From the IMG/VR virus record IMGVR_UViG_3300002835_000216, positions 1 through 58,555 of that record: DNA of 58,555 bases; one strand, given 5' to 3'. Below, one piece after another: positions 50,544-56,689 of the stretch (position 1 is its first letter; every line of letters begins with the position of its first letter). A program made the translations under genes and the position numbers. This DNA comes from a virus. A model generated the notes under the pieces. That model worked only from the letters and a program-made list of their open reading frames with translations. It made no database searches and was not told the DNA's origin.

Positions 50544-51328
50544 TGGCATCGAAAATTTCATTAAATAATCCTAATCCATGGAAACAACCTCTAGATGTGA
50601 TTCCACTACCCTCTAATATTGAGGAAATTGTATATCCACTATTGGGTATGTGTAATAAGTTGGTTTTAGGTGGTAGTTTAGGGCTGTATGTTATGGACAT
50701 TATGGAATACAATTTTAATAAGCGTAAACCTGATATTGACTTTTCCTTAACTGAGCCTTTAACAGTTGAAGAACTTAATACTATTAAGGATTTCTTCCAG
50801 TTGGGGTTTGTATTAGGAAATAATGACTATGATTTTGAATCAGTTCAGGCTAGTCCTACTGGAGATAAAATAATAAAAACAAAATCAGCAGAACACTTCT
50901 TAACTAAAGAACTTATCCAACTTTCGAAGTTGGATGAGAAGGGAAATGTTCTATATACTATTGACTTCTTTAATTCACAATATATGAAGTCAAAAGATGT
51001 AGTTGAGGTGAGAATACCATTTCAAGATAACCCATCTTCTAAATTCCCACTTCGAGTAAATCACCCAGCTATCACAATCTCATACAAGGCACGATACGCT
51101 TATGATACTCGAGTAGGTAAACAGTTTAAACACTGGGAAGATATTGAAAAGATTGATAAGAAGAAGTACTTTCAAATCATTAAAAAGATTAAAACTAAAC
51201 AAGTTAAGTCTACAACAACAGATACTTCTTCTAAAGACTCTTACAAGACCAAATCATACTTTGATCCATACGATAATATGGAAACAGCTTCCTCAAGTAG
51301 TATGAGCTGGGGTAACTTACCATTCTAA
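50543..51328 (+). CDS. Nucleotidyltransferase-fold protein (GGS...DID)
   Basis: 261 aa. VLGGSLGLYVM (GGS 43-45) and about 20 residues later KPDIDFSL (DID 64-66) form the catalytic pattern of minimal nucleotidyltransferases such as toxin/antitoxin-type and tRNA-modifying ones. A conserved third Asp could be in YTIDFFN. C-terminus is a Ser/Thr-rich low-complexity tail. It overlaps the VWA gene by 1 nt (TAATG), implying a functional link with the MoxR-VWA module. Confidence 0.6.
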   Translation: MASKISLNNPNPWKQPLDVIPLPSNIEEIVYPLLGMCNKLVLGGSLGLYVMDIMEYNFNKRKPDIDFSLTEPLTVEELNTIKDFFQLGFVLGNNDYDFESVQASPTGDKIIKTKSAEHFLTKELIQLSKLDEKGNVLYTIDFFNSQYMKSKDVVEVRIPFQDNPSSKFPLRVNHPAITISYKARYAYDTRVGKQFKHWEDIEKIDKKKYFQIIKKIKTKQVKSTTTDTSSKDSYKTKSYFDPYDNMETASSSSMSWGNLPF

Positions 51329-51330
51329 AG

Positions 51331-51362
51331 TTTGGCTACAGCGTAAATAGATGTTATATTTA
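51331..51362 (+). promoter_or_regulatory. Host-type promoter
   Basis: TTTG 51331-51334, TATATTTA 51355-51362, spacer 20 nt. Confidence 0.78.
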
Positions 51363-51385
51363 TATCATAGAAAAAAATAAATGTT

Positions 51386-51583
51386 ATGGATAAGTTTAAG
51401 CAAACGTTAGTTGAAGCAATTGAGGAGAATAAAGAAGAAATGATTTCTCCATCACGCGAATATACAGATAATGAAATCATCTGGATGCGTGGTTACACTC
51501 AGGCGCTTCAAGACATGTTAAATGACTTCACTGAGGACTATAACAAGTTCATTGAAGATCTTATTAAAGTTCAACTTAACTAA
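51386..51583 (+). CDS. Hypothetical protein
   Basis: 65 aa, acidic, all-helical (VEAIEENKEEMISP, YTQALQDMLNDFTEDY). ATGTTATG start context behind its own promoter; directly upstream of the tRNA array. Confidence 0.57.
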   Translation: MDKFKQTLVEAIEENKEEMISPSREYTDNEIIWMRGYTQALQDMLNDFTEDYNKFIEDLIKVQLN

Positions 51584-51591
51584 TATTTATA
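51584..51591 (+). promoter_or_regulatory. TATTTATA motif before tRNA array
   Basis: TATTTATA right after a stop codon and 7 nt before the first tRNA; candidate promoter for the array. Confidence 0.35.
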
Positions 51592-51598
51592 TTTTATT

Positions 51599-51678
51599 GC
51601 ACCCGTGGTGAAACAGGTAGACACAAGGGACTTAAAATCCCTCGCGCAAGCATGCCGGTTCGATTCCGGCCGGGTGTA
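51599..51678 (+). tRNA. tRNA-Leu (UAA)
   Basis: 80 nt; acceptor GCACCCG/CGGGTGT (G1-U72 wobble), anticodon loop CTTAAAA (anticodon TAA), T-loop GGTTCGATTCC, discriminator A. No encoded CCA. Class II length fits Leu. Confidence 0.94.
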
Positions 51679-51683
51679 CAAAG

Positions 51684-51743
51684 AAGGGGAGACTAAGGTT
51701 TCCGGCTACAAGTTGTTCGCGACAATAAGGTAGGTAGCCCCTT
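51684..51743 (+). ncRNA. Structured RNA stretch between tRNAs
   Basis: GGCTAC (51704-51709) pairs with GTAGCC (51734-51739) around a TTGT/ACAA hairpin; AAGGGG and CCCCTT could close a larger stem. Not a tRNA (no acceptor plus anticodon arm). Possibly tRNA remnant or small RNA. Confidence 0.3.
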
Positions 51744-51750
51744 AAAACAT

Positions 51751-51824
51751 GGTCCGGTAGCTCAGTTGGATAGAGCATCGCACTTCTAATGCGACGGTCG
51801 AAGGTTCGAATCCTTCTCGGATCA
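51751..51824 (+). tRNA. tRNA-Arg (UCU)
   Basis: 74 nt; acceptor GGTCCGG/TCGGATC, D-arm AGCTCAGTTGGATAGAGC, anticodon loop CTTCTAA (TCT), T-loop GGTTCGAATCC, discriminator A. Confidence 0.95.
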
Positions 51825-51832
51825 CTAAATAC

Positions 51833-51909
51833 TGGCAAGTATCTCCTCAAGCTTATACCTTGTAGAAAGAGTAACTGGTCACATGAGGGTTCGAGTCCCT
51901 TCTTGCCAA
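51833..51909 (+). tRNA. tRNA-like element, anticodon perhaps UAU (Ile); D-arm absent or displaced
   Basis: 77 nt. Acceptor TGGCAAG/CTTGCCA (7 perfect bp) and T-arm GAGGG-TTCGAGT-CCCTT are intact. After the acceptor only 7 nt precede a hairpin CAAG-CTTATAC-CTTG, which has a proper T33 and A37 with TAT as anticodon. The D-arm is not in its usual place, and 21 nt lie between this hairpin and the T-arm. Either an aberrant tRNA-Ile, a pseudogene or a tRNA-like RNA. Confidence 0.5.
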
Positions 51910-51910
51910 C

Positions 51911-52035
51911 AGAGAGAGGTAGTGAAGCTGTAGTTGGGAGGTAGAGTGTATTAGTTACTGAAAAAGGGTTTATAGTAGGTAGGCGTCACTTATTGCACTC
52001 AACCAGAAACCCTGAAAGACCCGAAACCTCTCTTT
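51911..52035 (+). ncRNA. Candidate structured RNA with pseudoknot
   Basis: Outer stem AGAGAGGT (51913-51920) with ACCTCTCT (52026-52033). Inside, GAGTGTA (51944-51950) pairs with TGCACTC (51994-52000), and AGGGTTT (51965-51971) with AAACCCT (52007-52013); the two inner helices cross, giving a pseudoknot. No protein-like ORF. No match to any known RNA family that I recognise. Confidence 0.4.
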
Positions 52036-52038
52036 AAA

Positions 52039-52124
52039 GGAAGGTTACTCAAGTGGCCTAAGAGGATGGTTTGCTAAACCATTAGGGTGTAACAGCCGCG
52101 AGGGTTCGAATCCCTCACCTTCCG
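52039..52124 (+). tRNA. tRNA-Ser (GCU)
   Basis: 86 nt, class II. Acceptor GGAAGGT/ACCTTCC, anticodon loop TTGCTAA (GCT) on an ATGGT/ACCAT stem, long variable arm, T-loop GGTTCGAATCC, discriminator G. Confidence 0.95.
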
Positions 52125-52141
52125 CATAATACCACGTTATA

Positions 52142-52603
52142 ATGAACTCAATATTCCGAAGCGGCACAACTCATAAACCAATACAGTTAGTACCTTATCT
52201 ACTGGATTACATACGAAATAATCCAGAGACAAAAATATATGTTGGTTCTGACTCTCAAAACCGTGGTCCTGAAACTGTTTACTGCACAGCAGTAGTACTC
52301 CGATATAGAAGCAGAGGTTGTCATGTTTTGTACCACAAAACAAAAGTACCAATTGTTAGAGATTTTTGGTCGCGTTTATGGAAAGAAACAGAATTGTCAA
52401 TCGAAGCTGCTCTATTCATTACAGAAAATAGCCCACTTAAAATCGAATCAATCGATCTGGATTTTAACGACGATGAATATAAAGCATCTAACAAACTTGT
52501 AGCAGCATCAAAGGGTTGGGTGCAAGCAACTGGCTTTAGAAGTACTACAAAACCAGCTCTTCAAATCGCGACAAGAGCTGCCGACCATATTATACGGACT
52601 TAA
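52142..52603 (+). CDS. RNase H-like protein (YkuK/DUF458 type)
   Basis: 153 aa. IYVGSDSQ (D37) at the N-terminus, a VYCTAVVLRYRSRGCHVLYHK beta-hairpin, RLWKETELSIEAALFI helix and IESIDLDFN are the order of DUF458/YkuK-type RNase H-fold proteins. Function uncertain, perhaps RNA processing, which fits the tRNA array around it. The ORF ends 9 nt before a host-type promoter. Confidence 0.75.
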   Translation: MNSIFRSGTTHKPIQLVPYLLDYIRNNPETKIYVGSDSQNRGPETVYCTAVVLRYRSRGCHVLYHKTKVPIVRDFWSRLWKETELSIEAALFITENSPLKIESIDLDFNDDEYKASNKLVAASKGWVQATGFRSTTKPALQIATRAADHIIRT

Positions 52604-52611
52604 CAAACAAA

Positions 52612-52643
52612 TTTGGTTATCCAAAATATTGTTCGTATATTTA
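52612..52643 (+). promoter_or_regulatory. Host-type promoter for tRNA cluster part 2
   Basis: TTTG 52612-52615, TATATTTA 52636-52643, spacer 20 nt; first product is tRNA-Leu(UAG). Confidence 0.78.
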
Positions 52644-52687
52644 TATAGTTGAAAAAGCAACATGTTATTTGACATATTGGTAAAAAT

Positions 52688-52767
52688 GCCGAAGTGGTGG
52701 AATGGTAGACACGCTGGTCTTAGGAACCAGTGCCTAGTGTGTGTGGGTTCGAGTCCCACCTTCGGTA
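52688..52767 (+). tRNA. tRNA-Leu (UAG)
   Basis: 80 nt; acceptor GCCGAAG/CTTCGGT, anticodon loop CTTAGGA (TAG), T-loop GGTTCGAGTCC, discriminator A. Confidence 0.94.
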
Positions 52768-52775
52768 CATAAATT

Positions 52776-52847
52776 GCTCTTGTAGCGCAGCGGTAGCGCA
52801 GTTGACTGTTAATCAATTGGTCGTTGGTTCGAATCCAGCCAGGAGCG
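52776..52847 (+). tRNA. tRNA-Asn (GUU)
   Basis: 72 nt; acceptor GCTCTTG/CAGGAGC, anticodon loop CTGTTAA (GTT), T-loop GGTTCGAATCC, discriminator G. Confidence 0.95.
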
Positions 52848-52854
52848 CAAATAT

Positions 52855-52926
52855 TGTGGGATAGAGCAGAGGTAGCTCGCAAGGCTCATAACCTTGAGGT
52901 CGGGGGTTCGATTCCCTCTCCCGCTA
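52855..52926 (+). tRNA. tRNA-Met (CAU), with T1-T72 mismatch
   Basis: 72 nt; anticodon loop CTCATAA (CAT) on CAAGG/CCTTG, T-loop GGTTCGATTCC. The first acceptor pair would be T-T, a 1-72 mismatch reminiscent of initiators, but the anticodon stem lacks three G-C pairs. Could be elongator Met or a CAU-Ile tRNA. Confidence 0.88.
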
Positions 52927-52931
52927 CAAAT

Positions 52932-53008
52932 AGTCAGGTGGGCGTAATGAGGCATTGGTGGCCGAATCCTATATGGTTGCTTCCCCGGTTCGAGTCCGGC
53001 CCTGACTA
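52932..53008 (+). tRNA. tRNA-like element with unclear anticodon arm
   Basis: 77 nt. Acceptor AGTCAGG/CCTGACT pairs perfectly (7 bp) and a T-arm with GGTTCGAGTCC is present, but no normal D-arm or 5-bp anticodon stem can be drawn. The best hairpin (GGC-ATTGGTG-GCC) has only 3 bp. Same total length and same kind of defect as 51833-51909. Confidence 0.45.
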
Positions 53009-53020
53009 CAATAATTACAA

Positions 53021-53105
53021 GGAGGTTTGGCAGAGCGGTCGAATGCGGCAGTCTTGAAAACTGTTGACTGTAACAGGTCCCGGGGTTCGAATCCCTGAGC
53101 CTCCG
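53021..53105 (+). tRNA. tRNA-Ser (UGA)
   Basis: 85 nt, class II; acceptor GGAGGTT/AGCCTCC, anticodon loop CTTGAAA (TGA), T-loop GGTTCGAATCC, discriminator G followed by an encoded CCA directly before the next tRNA. Confidence 0.95.
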
Positions 53106-53108
53106 CCA

Positions 53109-53181
53109 CGAGATGTAGCGCAGTTGGTAGCGCACCTGGTTTGGGACCAGGGGGTCGCAGGTTCGAACCCTGTCATCTCGA
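53109..53181 (+). tRNA. tRNA-Pro (UGG)
   Basis: 73 nt; acceptor CGAGATG/CATCTCG, anticodon loop TTTGGGA (TGG) on CCTGG/CCAGG, T-loop GGTTCGAACCC, discriminator A. Confidence 0.96.
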
Positions 53182-53187
53182 CTATAT

Positions 53188-53258
53188 TACCCTCTCGTCT
53201 AATGGCAGGACAATTGGTTTTGGTCCAATTAATTGGGGTTCGAGTCCCTGGGGGGTAA
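53188..53258 (+). tRNA. tRNA-Gln (UUG)
   Basis: 71 nt; acceptor TACCCTC/GGGGGTA, anticodon loop TTTTGGT (TTG) on AATTGG-like stem, T-loop GGTTCGAGTCC, discriminator A. Confidence 0.92.
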
Positions 53259-53264
53259 CAAAAT

Positions 53265-53346
53265 TGGAAGGTGGGTGAGTGGTTAAAACCGGCAGACTGT
53301 AAATCTGCTCCCATTGGGTACGGCGGTTCGAATCCGTCCCTTCCAA
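53265..53346 (+). tRNA. tRNA-Tyr (GUA)
   Basis: 82 nt, class II; acceptor TGGAAGG/CCTTCCA, anticodon loop CTGTAAA (GTA) on GCAGA/TCTGC, T-loop GGTTCGAATCC, discriminator A. Confidence 0.95.
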
Positions 53347-53351
53347 CAACT

Positions 53352-53425
53352 GGACCTTTAGCTCAGTCGGTTAGAGCAGTTGACTCATAATCAATTGGTC
53401 GGGGGTTCGAGCCCCTCAAGGTCCA
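53352..53425 (+). tRNA. tRNA-Met (CAU), elongator type
   Basis: 74 nt; acceptor GGACCTT/AAGGTCC, D-arm AGCTCAGTCGGTTAGAGC, anticodon loop CTCATAA (CAT), T-loop GGTTCGAGCCC, discriminator A. Confidence 0.95.
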
Positions 53426-53435
53426 CAAAATAAAG

Positions 53436-53467
53436 TTTGGCCCAGTCAGATTTTATTTATATATTTA
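53436..53467 (+). promoter_or_regulatory. Host-type promoter for lipoprotein gene
   Basis: TTTG 53436-53439, TATATTTA 53460-53467, spacer 20 nt, 31 nt before the lipoprotein ATG; the leader is longer than that of the array genes. Confidence 0.75.
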
Positions 53468-53498
53468 TATCATTAAATAATTAATTAACAAAAACAAA

Positions 53499-53645
53499 AT
53501 GAAAAAAGCATTTTTCGCAATCGCAATCGCTGCTGTAGCTGTAGCTTGTTCCAACGAAGCAGCAACTACTGAATCAACCACAGTAGACACTCTTGTAGTA
53601 TCTACCGATACCACAGTTACAGCTGACACTACAGTAGCAGAATAA
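53499..53645 (+). CDS. Small lipoprotein
   Basis: 48 aa. Signal peptide MKKAFFAIAIAAVAVAC with lipobox AVAC (Cys17 lipidated), then a Ser/Thr/Asp-rich mature part of 31 residues (CSNEAATTESTTVD...). After maturation it would sit in the periplasm or outer membrane. Phage lipoproteins such as T5 Llp block superinfection; that role is a guess. It has its own promoter inside the tRNA array, and its G+C is higher than usual, suggesting recent acquisition from a host. Confidence 0.78.
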   Translation: MKKAFFAIAIAAVAVACSNEAATTESTTVDTLVVSTDTTVTADTTVAE

Positions 53646-53721
53646 TACTGAGTCTAGCCTGAAAAACGACCTCCTCCAGGTTCTTTGAGAACGTATGCTT
53701 GAAGTTTTGTAAGGGAGATTT

Positions 53722-53794
53722 GCCTCAATAGCTCAGTTGGTAGAGCCACTGATTTGTAATCAGTAGGTCGCTGGTTCAAGTCCGGCTTGAGGCT
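53722..53794 (+). tRNA. tRNA-Thr (UGU)
   Basis: 73 nt; acceptor GCCTCAA/TTGAGGC, D-arm AGCTCAGTTGGTAGAGC, anticodon loop TTTGTAA (TGT) on ACTGA/TCAGT, T-loop GGTTCAAGTCC, discriminator T. Confidence 0.95.
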
Positions 53795-53799
53795 CAAAA

Positions 53800-54090
53800 G
53801 TAATGTGGCTGAATAAAGGGTTGAGAGCTCTTAAGGCACTGGTTGAACTGCTGAAAAGCAGGAATATTGGGTCATACAGACATGTGAGGTAAAACCACCT
53901 AAACTACAGGGTAGAATGCGCAACCTGGTAGCCTCTAGGGTCCCGTCAAGGTTATATTCATGATCTCTGCCGCGGGTGTTGGTAAGCAATCCAACCAATC
54001 GTTAACAGCAGAATTAGCTACTCTGTTGGGTTGTGGGTGAAAGGGGGCATGTCCAGGACGTATGGGTAGTCAGGATTCCCATCATTACTT
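53800..54090 (+). ncRNA. Candidate structured non-coding RNA region
   Basis: About 290 nt between two tRNAs with no ORF and a clearly higher G+C than the genome. Hairpins: CTGCT-GAAA-AGCAG (53848-53861), GTTGG/CCAAC (53978-53995), AACAG/CTGTT (54004-54027) and ATGGG/CCCAT (54062-54082). No D-arm/T-arm/acceptor set that would make a tRNA, and no tmRNA or group I intron signature seen. It may be one or more unknown RNAs. Confidence 0.4.
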
Positions 54091-54093
54091 TAT

Positions 54094-54166
54094 GCGAAAG
54101 TAGCTCAGTTGGTAGAGCATGACCTTGCCAAGGTCAGGGTCGCCGGTTCGAATCCGGTCTTTCGCT
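54094..54166 (+). tRNA. tRNA-Gly (GCC)
   Basis: 73 nt; acceptor GCGAAAG/CTTTCGC, D-arm AGCTCAGTTGGTAGAGC, anticodon loop TTGCCAA (GCC), T-loop GGTTCGAATCC, discriminator T. Confidence 0.96.
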
Positions 54167-54202
54167 CTAATTTTACCTATATGTTTCTTGATCTACGCAT
54201 AT

Positions 54203-54652
54203 ATGTATATGCAAATGGATATAAATAAAATATTTAATCTATTCGATTCAACAGAATTTGATACTCCCTTAGAGCAAAAAGCTAAGGCAGCTGATGAACT
54301 TATTTTAATTCAAGAAACCCCTATATTTTGGGTAGGGATGCTTAAAAAAATTATATTAAATAATAAAGCTTTCTACCATCAACTTAAACATCATCTTCCT
54401 GAACAATTAATTAAAGAAATAGCTGGTTTAGATGATATAGCCGATTTAGTCACTTATTCAAGGGTGTGGTTTTATGCTTCTAAATTAAATTTAAAACGTA
54501 AAATAGATATAGATGCTATAAAAACTTTTGCTGATGATAATTTAGTATTTGCCTTAGTTATGGCTATTAAATTCTTTGAATGTAAAGAAGAGTATGAGAA
54601 ATGTGCTCATTTAAAACAAATCCAAGATATAGTTGAGAAATTTATCAAGTAA
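54203..54652 (+). CDS. Hypothetical protein
   Basis: 149 aa from ATG 54203 (54209 and 54215 are also possible; the frame from 54119 would run through tRNA-Gly). Helical throughout (EQKAKAADELILIQETP, KKIILNNKAFYHQLKHHLPEQ), with a Cys/Glu-rich end. Not recognised. Confidence 0.6.
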   Translation: MYMQMDINKIFNLFDSTEFDTPLEQKAKAADELILIQETPIFWVGMLKKIILNNKAFYHQLKHHLPEQLIKEIAGLDDIADLVTYSRVWFYASKLNLKRKIDIDAIKTFADDNLVFALVMAIKFFECKEEYEKCAHLKQIQDIVEKFIK

Positions 54653-54706
54653 ACTTGATTCCAACATATATCTACATTACATTATAACCCAACAAAAATA
54701 TTAAAC

Positions 54707-54880
54707 ATGAGAAATCCAGATCTAGCAGTTCAAAAACTAGAGAAACTTGAAGGCAAGTTAACCTCTATGGGTGTTTTAATTACACGCCCAACCACAACTA
54801 AAGAACAATACCAAAAACTTATTGCAGAGGCACATGATATTATCAGTGACCTTAAAATGATGGTACAACGTCAAAACTAA
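54707..54880 (+). CDS. Hypothetical small protein
   Basis: 57 aa, helical, charged (QKLEKLEGKLTS, QYQKLIAEAHDIISDLKMM). No promoter recognised upstream in the 54-nt gap. Unrecognised. Confidence 0.5.
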   Translation: MRNPDLAVQKLEKLEGKLTSMGVLITRPTTTKEQYQKLIAEAHDIISDLKMMVQRQN

Positions 54881-54895
54881 TTTTAAATAAAAGTT

Positions 54896-55666
54896 ATGAA
54901 TCTTACAGCAGAACAAATCCAAAACAATTGGGAAGTATTTTTAGGACTTATTGAAGAACATATCTCTTCACCTCGTAAAGAAAAACTCCTAGACTTCTAT
55001 AATCAGTACGCTGATCGCTTAATGCTAATGCCTGCTGCCCATAAAAAAGAATACCATAATGCTTTCCCAGGTGGTTATGTAGAACATGTTATTCGTGTTG
55101 TACGTTGTGCTCTTAAACAACATCAACTATGGGCTGATGAAGGAGTAGATACAAGTACATACACTATGGAAGAACTTGTTTTTGCTGCAATCAACCATGA
55201 CCTAGGTAAGATGGGTGATGAAGAAAATGAAGCTTATATTCCCCAAACTGATGAATGGAGACGAAATAAGCTAGGTGAAGATTATATGCATAATGATAAA
55301 ATTGCATTTGCCTCAGTTCCTGACCGTGGTCTTTATCTTCTTCAATCTCATGGCATTCAATATACCTTTAATGAGATGATAGGTATTCAAACTCATGATG
55401 GTTTATATGATGAAGCAAATAAGAAGTACTTTATGGGATTCACTCCTGAGGTTAAACCGCGTACTTCACTTCCTTATATTCTCCATTTTGCTGATATGAT
55501 GGCTGCTCGTATTGAGTTTGAACGTGAATGGTTACCTAAGTTTAAAAATGGAACTGCTAAAACAGCCCCAGTTAAAAAAACAACTAACACTCCTTCAGTC
55601 ACCAAGCAAAAAGCACTTAGTGGAGTTAGAAGTGAAGGATTAAAAAATCTATTAGATAGTATATGA
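54896..55666 (+). CDS. HD-domain phosphohydrolase
   Basis: 256 aa. Metal-binding residues: H64 (GGYVEHVIRV), the HD pair 101-102 (INHDLGKMG), H in QTHDG, and D in LHFADMMAA complete an HD set. Such enzymes cleave nucleotides or phosphate esters, e.g. dNTPs. A low-complexity Lys/Thr/Ser tail (about 215-245) follows. ATGA links it to the next gene. Confidence 0.85.
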   Translation: MNLTAEQIQNNWEVFLGLIEEHISSPRKEKLLDFYNQYADRLMLMPAAHKKEYHNAFPGGYVEHVIRVVRCALKQHQLWADEGVDTSTYTMEELVFAAINHDLGKMGDEENEAYIPQTDEWRRNKLGEDYMHNDKIAFASVPDRGLYLLQSHGIQYTFNEMIGIQTHDGLYDEANKKYFMGFTPEVKPRTSLPYILHFADMMAARIEFEREWLPKFKNGTAKTAPVKKTTNTPSVTKQKALSGVRSEGLKNLLDSI

Positions 55667-55956
55667 TAATTACCATTATTATACTTTTGGTTGCGGTCGT
55701 GATCTTAGGATTCACGACCTTTAACCTTCTTAAGAAAGTTGAACGATACGAAGACGAACTTAACAAAAGACAAGAAGCTATTATCTCATACCAAGACTAT
55801 ATTAATGGTTTAGGTAGTACTGTAGAATTTATGATTAAGCGGATTGATGAAGTTGATGCTAAAGGTACTTTTAAAAGTGATGATGAAGTAGGATTTTTCT
55901 TTGATCGACTTAAAATGTTAAACGATATGTTAAGACCCTATAACATAAAATTATGA
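55663..55956 (+). CDS. Membrane-anchored coiled-coil protein
   Basis: 97 aa: one N-terminal membrane helix (2-24) followed by a coiled coil (NLLKKVERYEDELNKRQEAIISYQ). ATGA-coupled at both ends, between the HD gene and gp55. Unrecognised. Confidence 0.6.
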   Translation: MIITIIILLVAVVILGFTTFNLLKKVERYEDELNKRQEAIISYQDYINGLGSTVEFMIKRIDEVDAKGTFKSDDEVGFFFDRLKMLNDMLRPYNIKL

Positions 55957-56675
55957 GTGAAGAAATAATCCCTAAAAAGAAAAAAGGTGTACAATACTTC
56001 ACTCAGGAAACAGAGGATGCTATTGTAAGATATAATAAAGCAACTAATACATTAGAAAAAGAAAGAATATATCATAGATATATCCATTATCCATTTTTTA
56101 AACTTACTGAGAATATTATCCATACTTTTAAGTTCTATTATACAGAAGTAGAAAATATTGAAGATCTTCAGCATGAGGTAATTACCTTTCTTCTCTCTAA
56201 AATACATCTATACGATCAGACTAAAGGATCTAAAGCATACTCTTACTTTGGTACAATTGCAAAACGTTATTTAATTATATCCAACACACGAAACTACAAG
56301 CGTAGAATCGATAAGGCACCTGTTGAAGGATTAGATGAGAATGAAAAATTTTCTTATCAAATTGAAGAAACATTACAAGATGCTCATGATGATAAACTAT
56401 CATATTATATAGATGAGTTTACAGTGTATTGTACTGAGAATATTTTTGAGTTGTTTCCTAAAGATGAAGATGCTCAAATTGCTGATGCTATTTTAGAACT
56501 ATTCCGTAAACGTGACAGTATAGACGTTTTTAATAAGAAAGCATTATATATCTACATTAGGGAACAGATAGACGCTAAAACCCCAAAAATAACTAAAATA
56601 GCAGGACAATTATACAGTATATTTAGATCCAACTATATACATTATTTAGAACACGGTTATGTAGAGTTTAAATAA
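55953..56675 (+). CDS. 55: Late sigma factor (gp55-like)
   Basis: 240 aa. A central tract ENIEDLQHEVITFLLSKIHLYDQTKGSKAYSYFGTIAKRYLIISNTRNYKRR resembles sigma region 2 and the gp55 core (IE-L-D-TKGS-A--YF---A). In T4, gp55 with gp33 and the gp45 clamp directs late transcription. Length is greater than T4 gp55 (185 aa). ATGA-coupled upstream. Confidence 0.78.
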   Translation: MSEEIIPKKKKGVQYFTQETEDAIVRYNKATNTLEKERIYHRYIHYPFFKLTENIIHTFKFYYTEVENIEDLQHEVITFLLSKIHLYDQTKGSKAYSYFGTIAKRYLIISNTRNYKRRIDKAPVEGLDENEKFSYQIEETLQDAHDDKLSYYIDEFTVYCTENIFELFPKDEDAQIADAILELFRKRDSIDVFNKKALYIYIREQIDAKTPKITKIAGQLYSIFRSNYIHYLEHGYVEFK

Positions 56676-56678
56676 ATA

Positions 56679-56686
56679 TATTTATA
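56679..56686 (+). promoter_or_regulatory. TATTTATA motif 3 nt before ATG
   Basis: TATTTATA ends 3 nt before ATG 56690, directly behind gp55; candidate late promoter for the baseplate genes. Confidence 0.45.
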
Positions 56687-56689
56687 ACC

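Noticed and set aside
52648-52770. Protein frame starting at an ATG before tRNA-Leu(UAG)
   Set aside because: It reads through the tRNA and ends in it; the transcript is explained by the promoter at 52612 and the tRNA.
51632-53314. Minus-strand ORFs of 71-124 aa over the tRNA array
   Set aside because: They are antisense to tRNA genes and their translations have the tell-tale pattern of reverse-translated tRNA sequence (Arg/Pro/Ser/Cys-rich, GLEP-like and DSNP-like); they match no real gene logic.
28997-53467. CRISPR-like dispersed repeats
   Set aside because: Repeated promoter/leader units are far apart, not in a tandem array, and each precedes a gene.
53800-54090. Group I intron, tmRNA or RNase P RNA
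   Set aside because: None of the conserved cores I know (intron P/Q/R/S elements, tmRNA tag ORF, RNase P CR regions) can be found.
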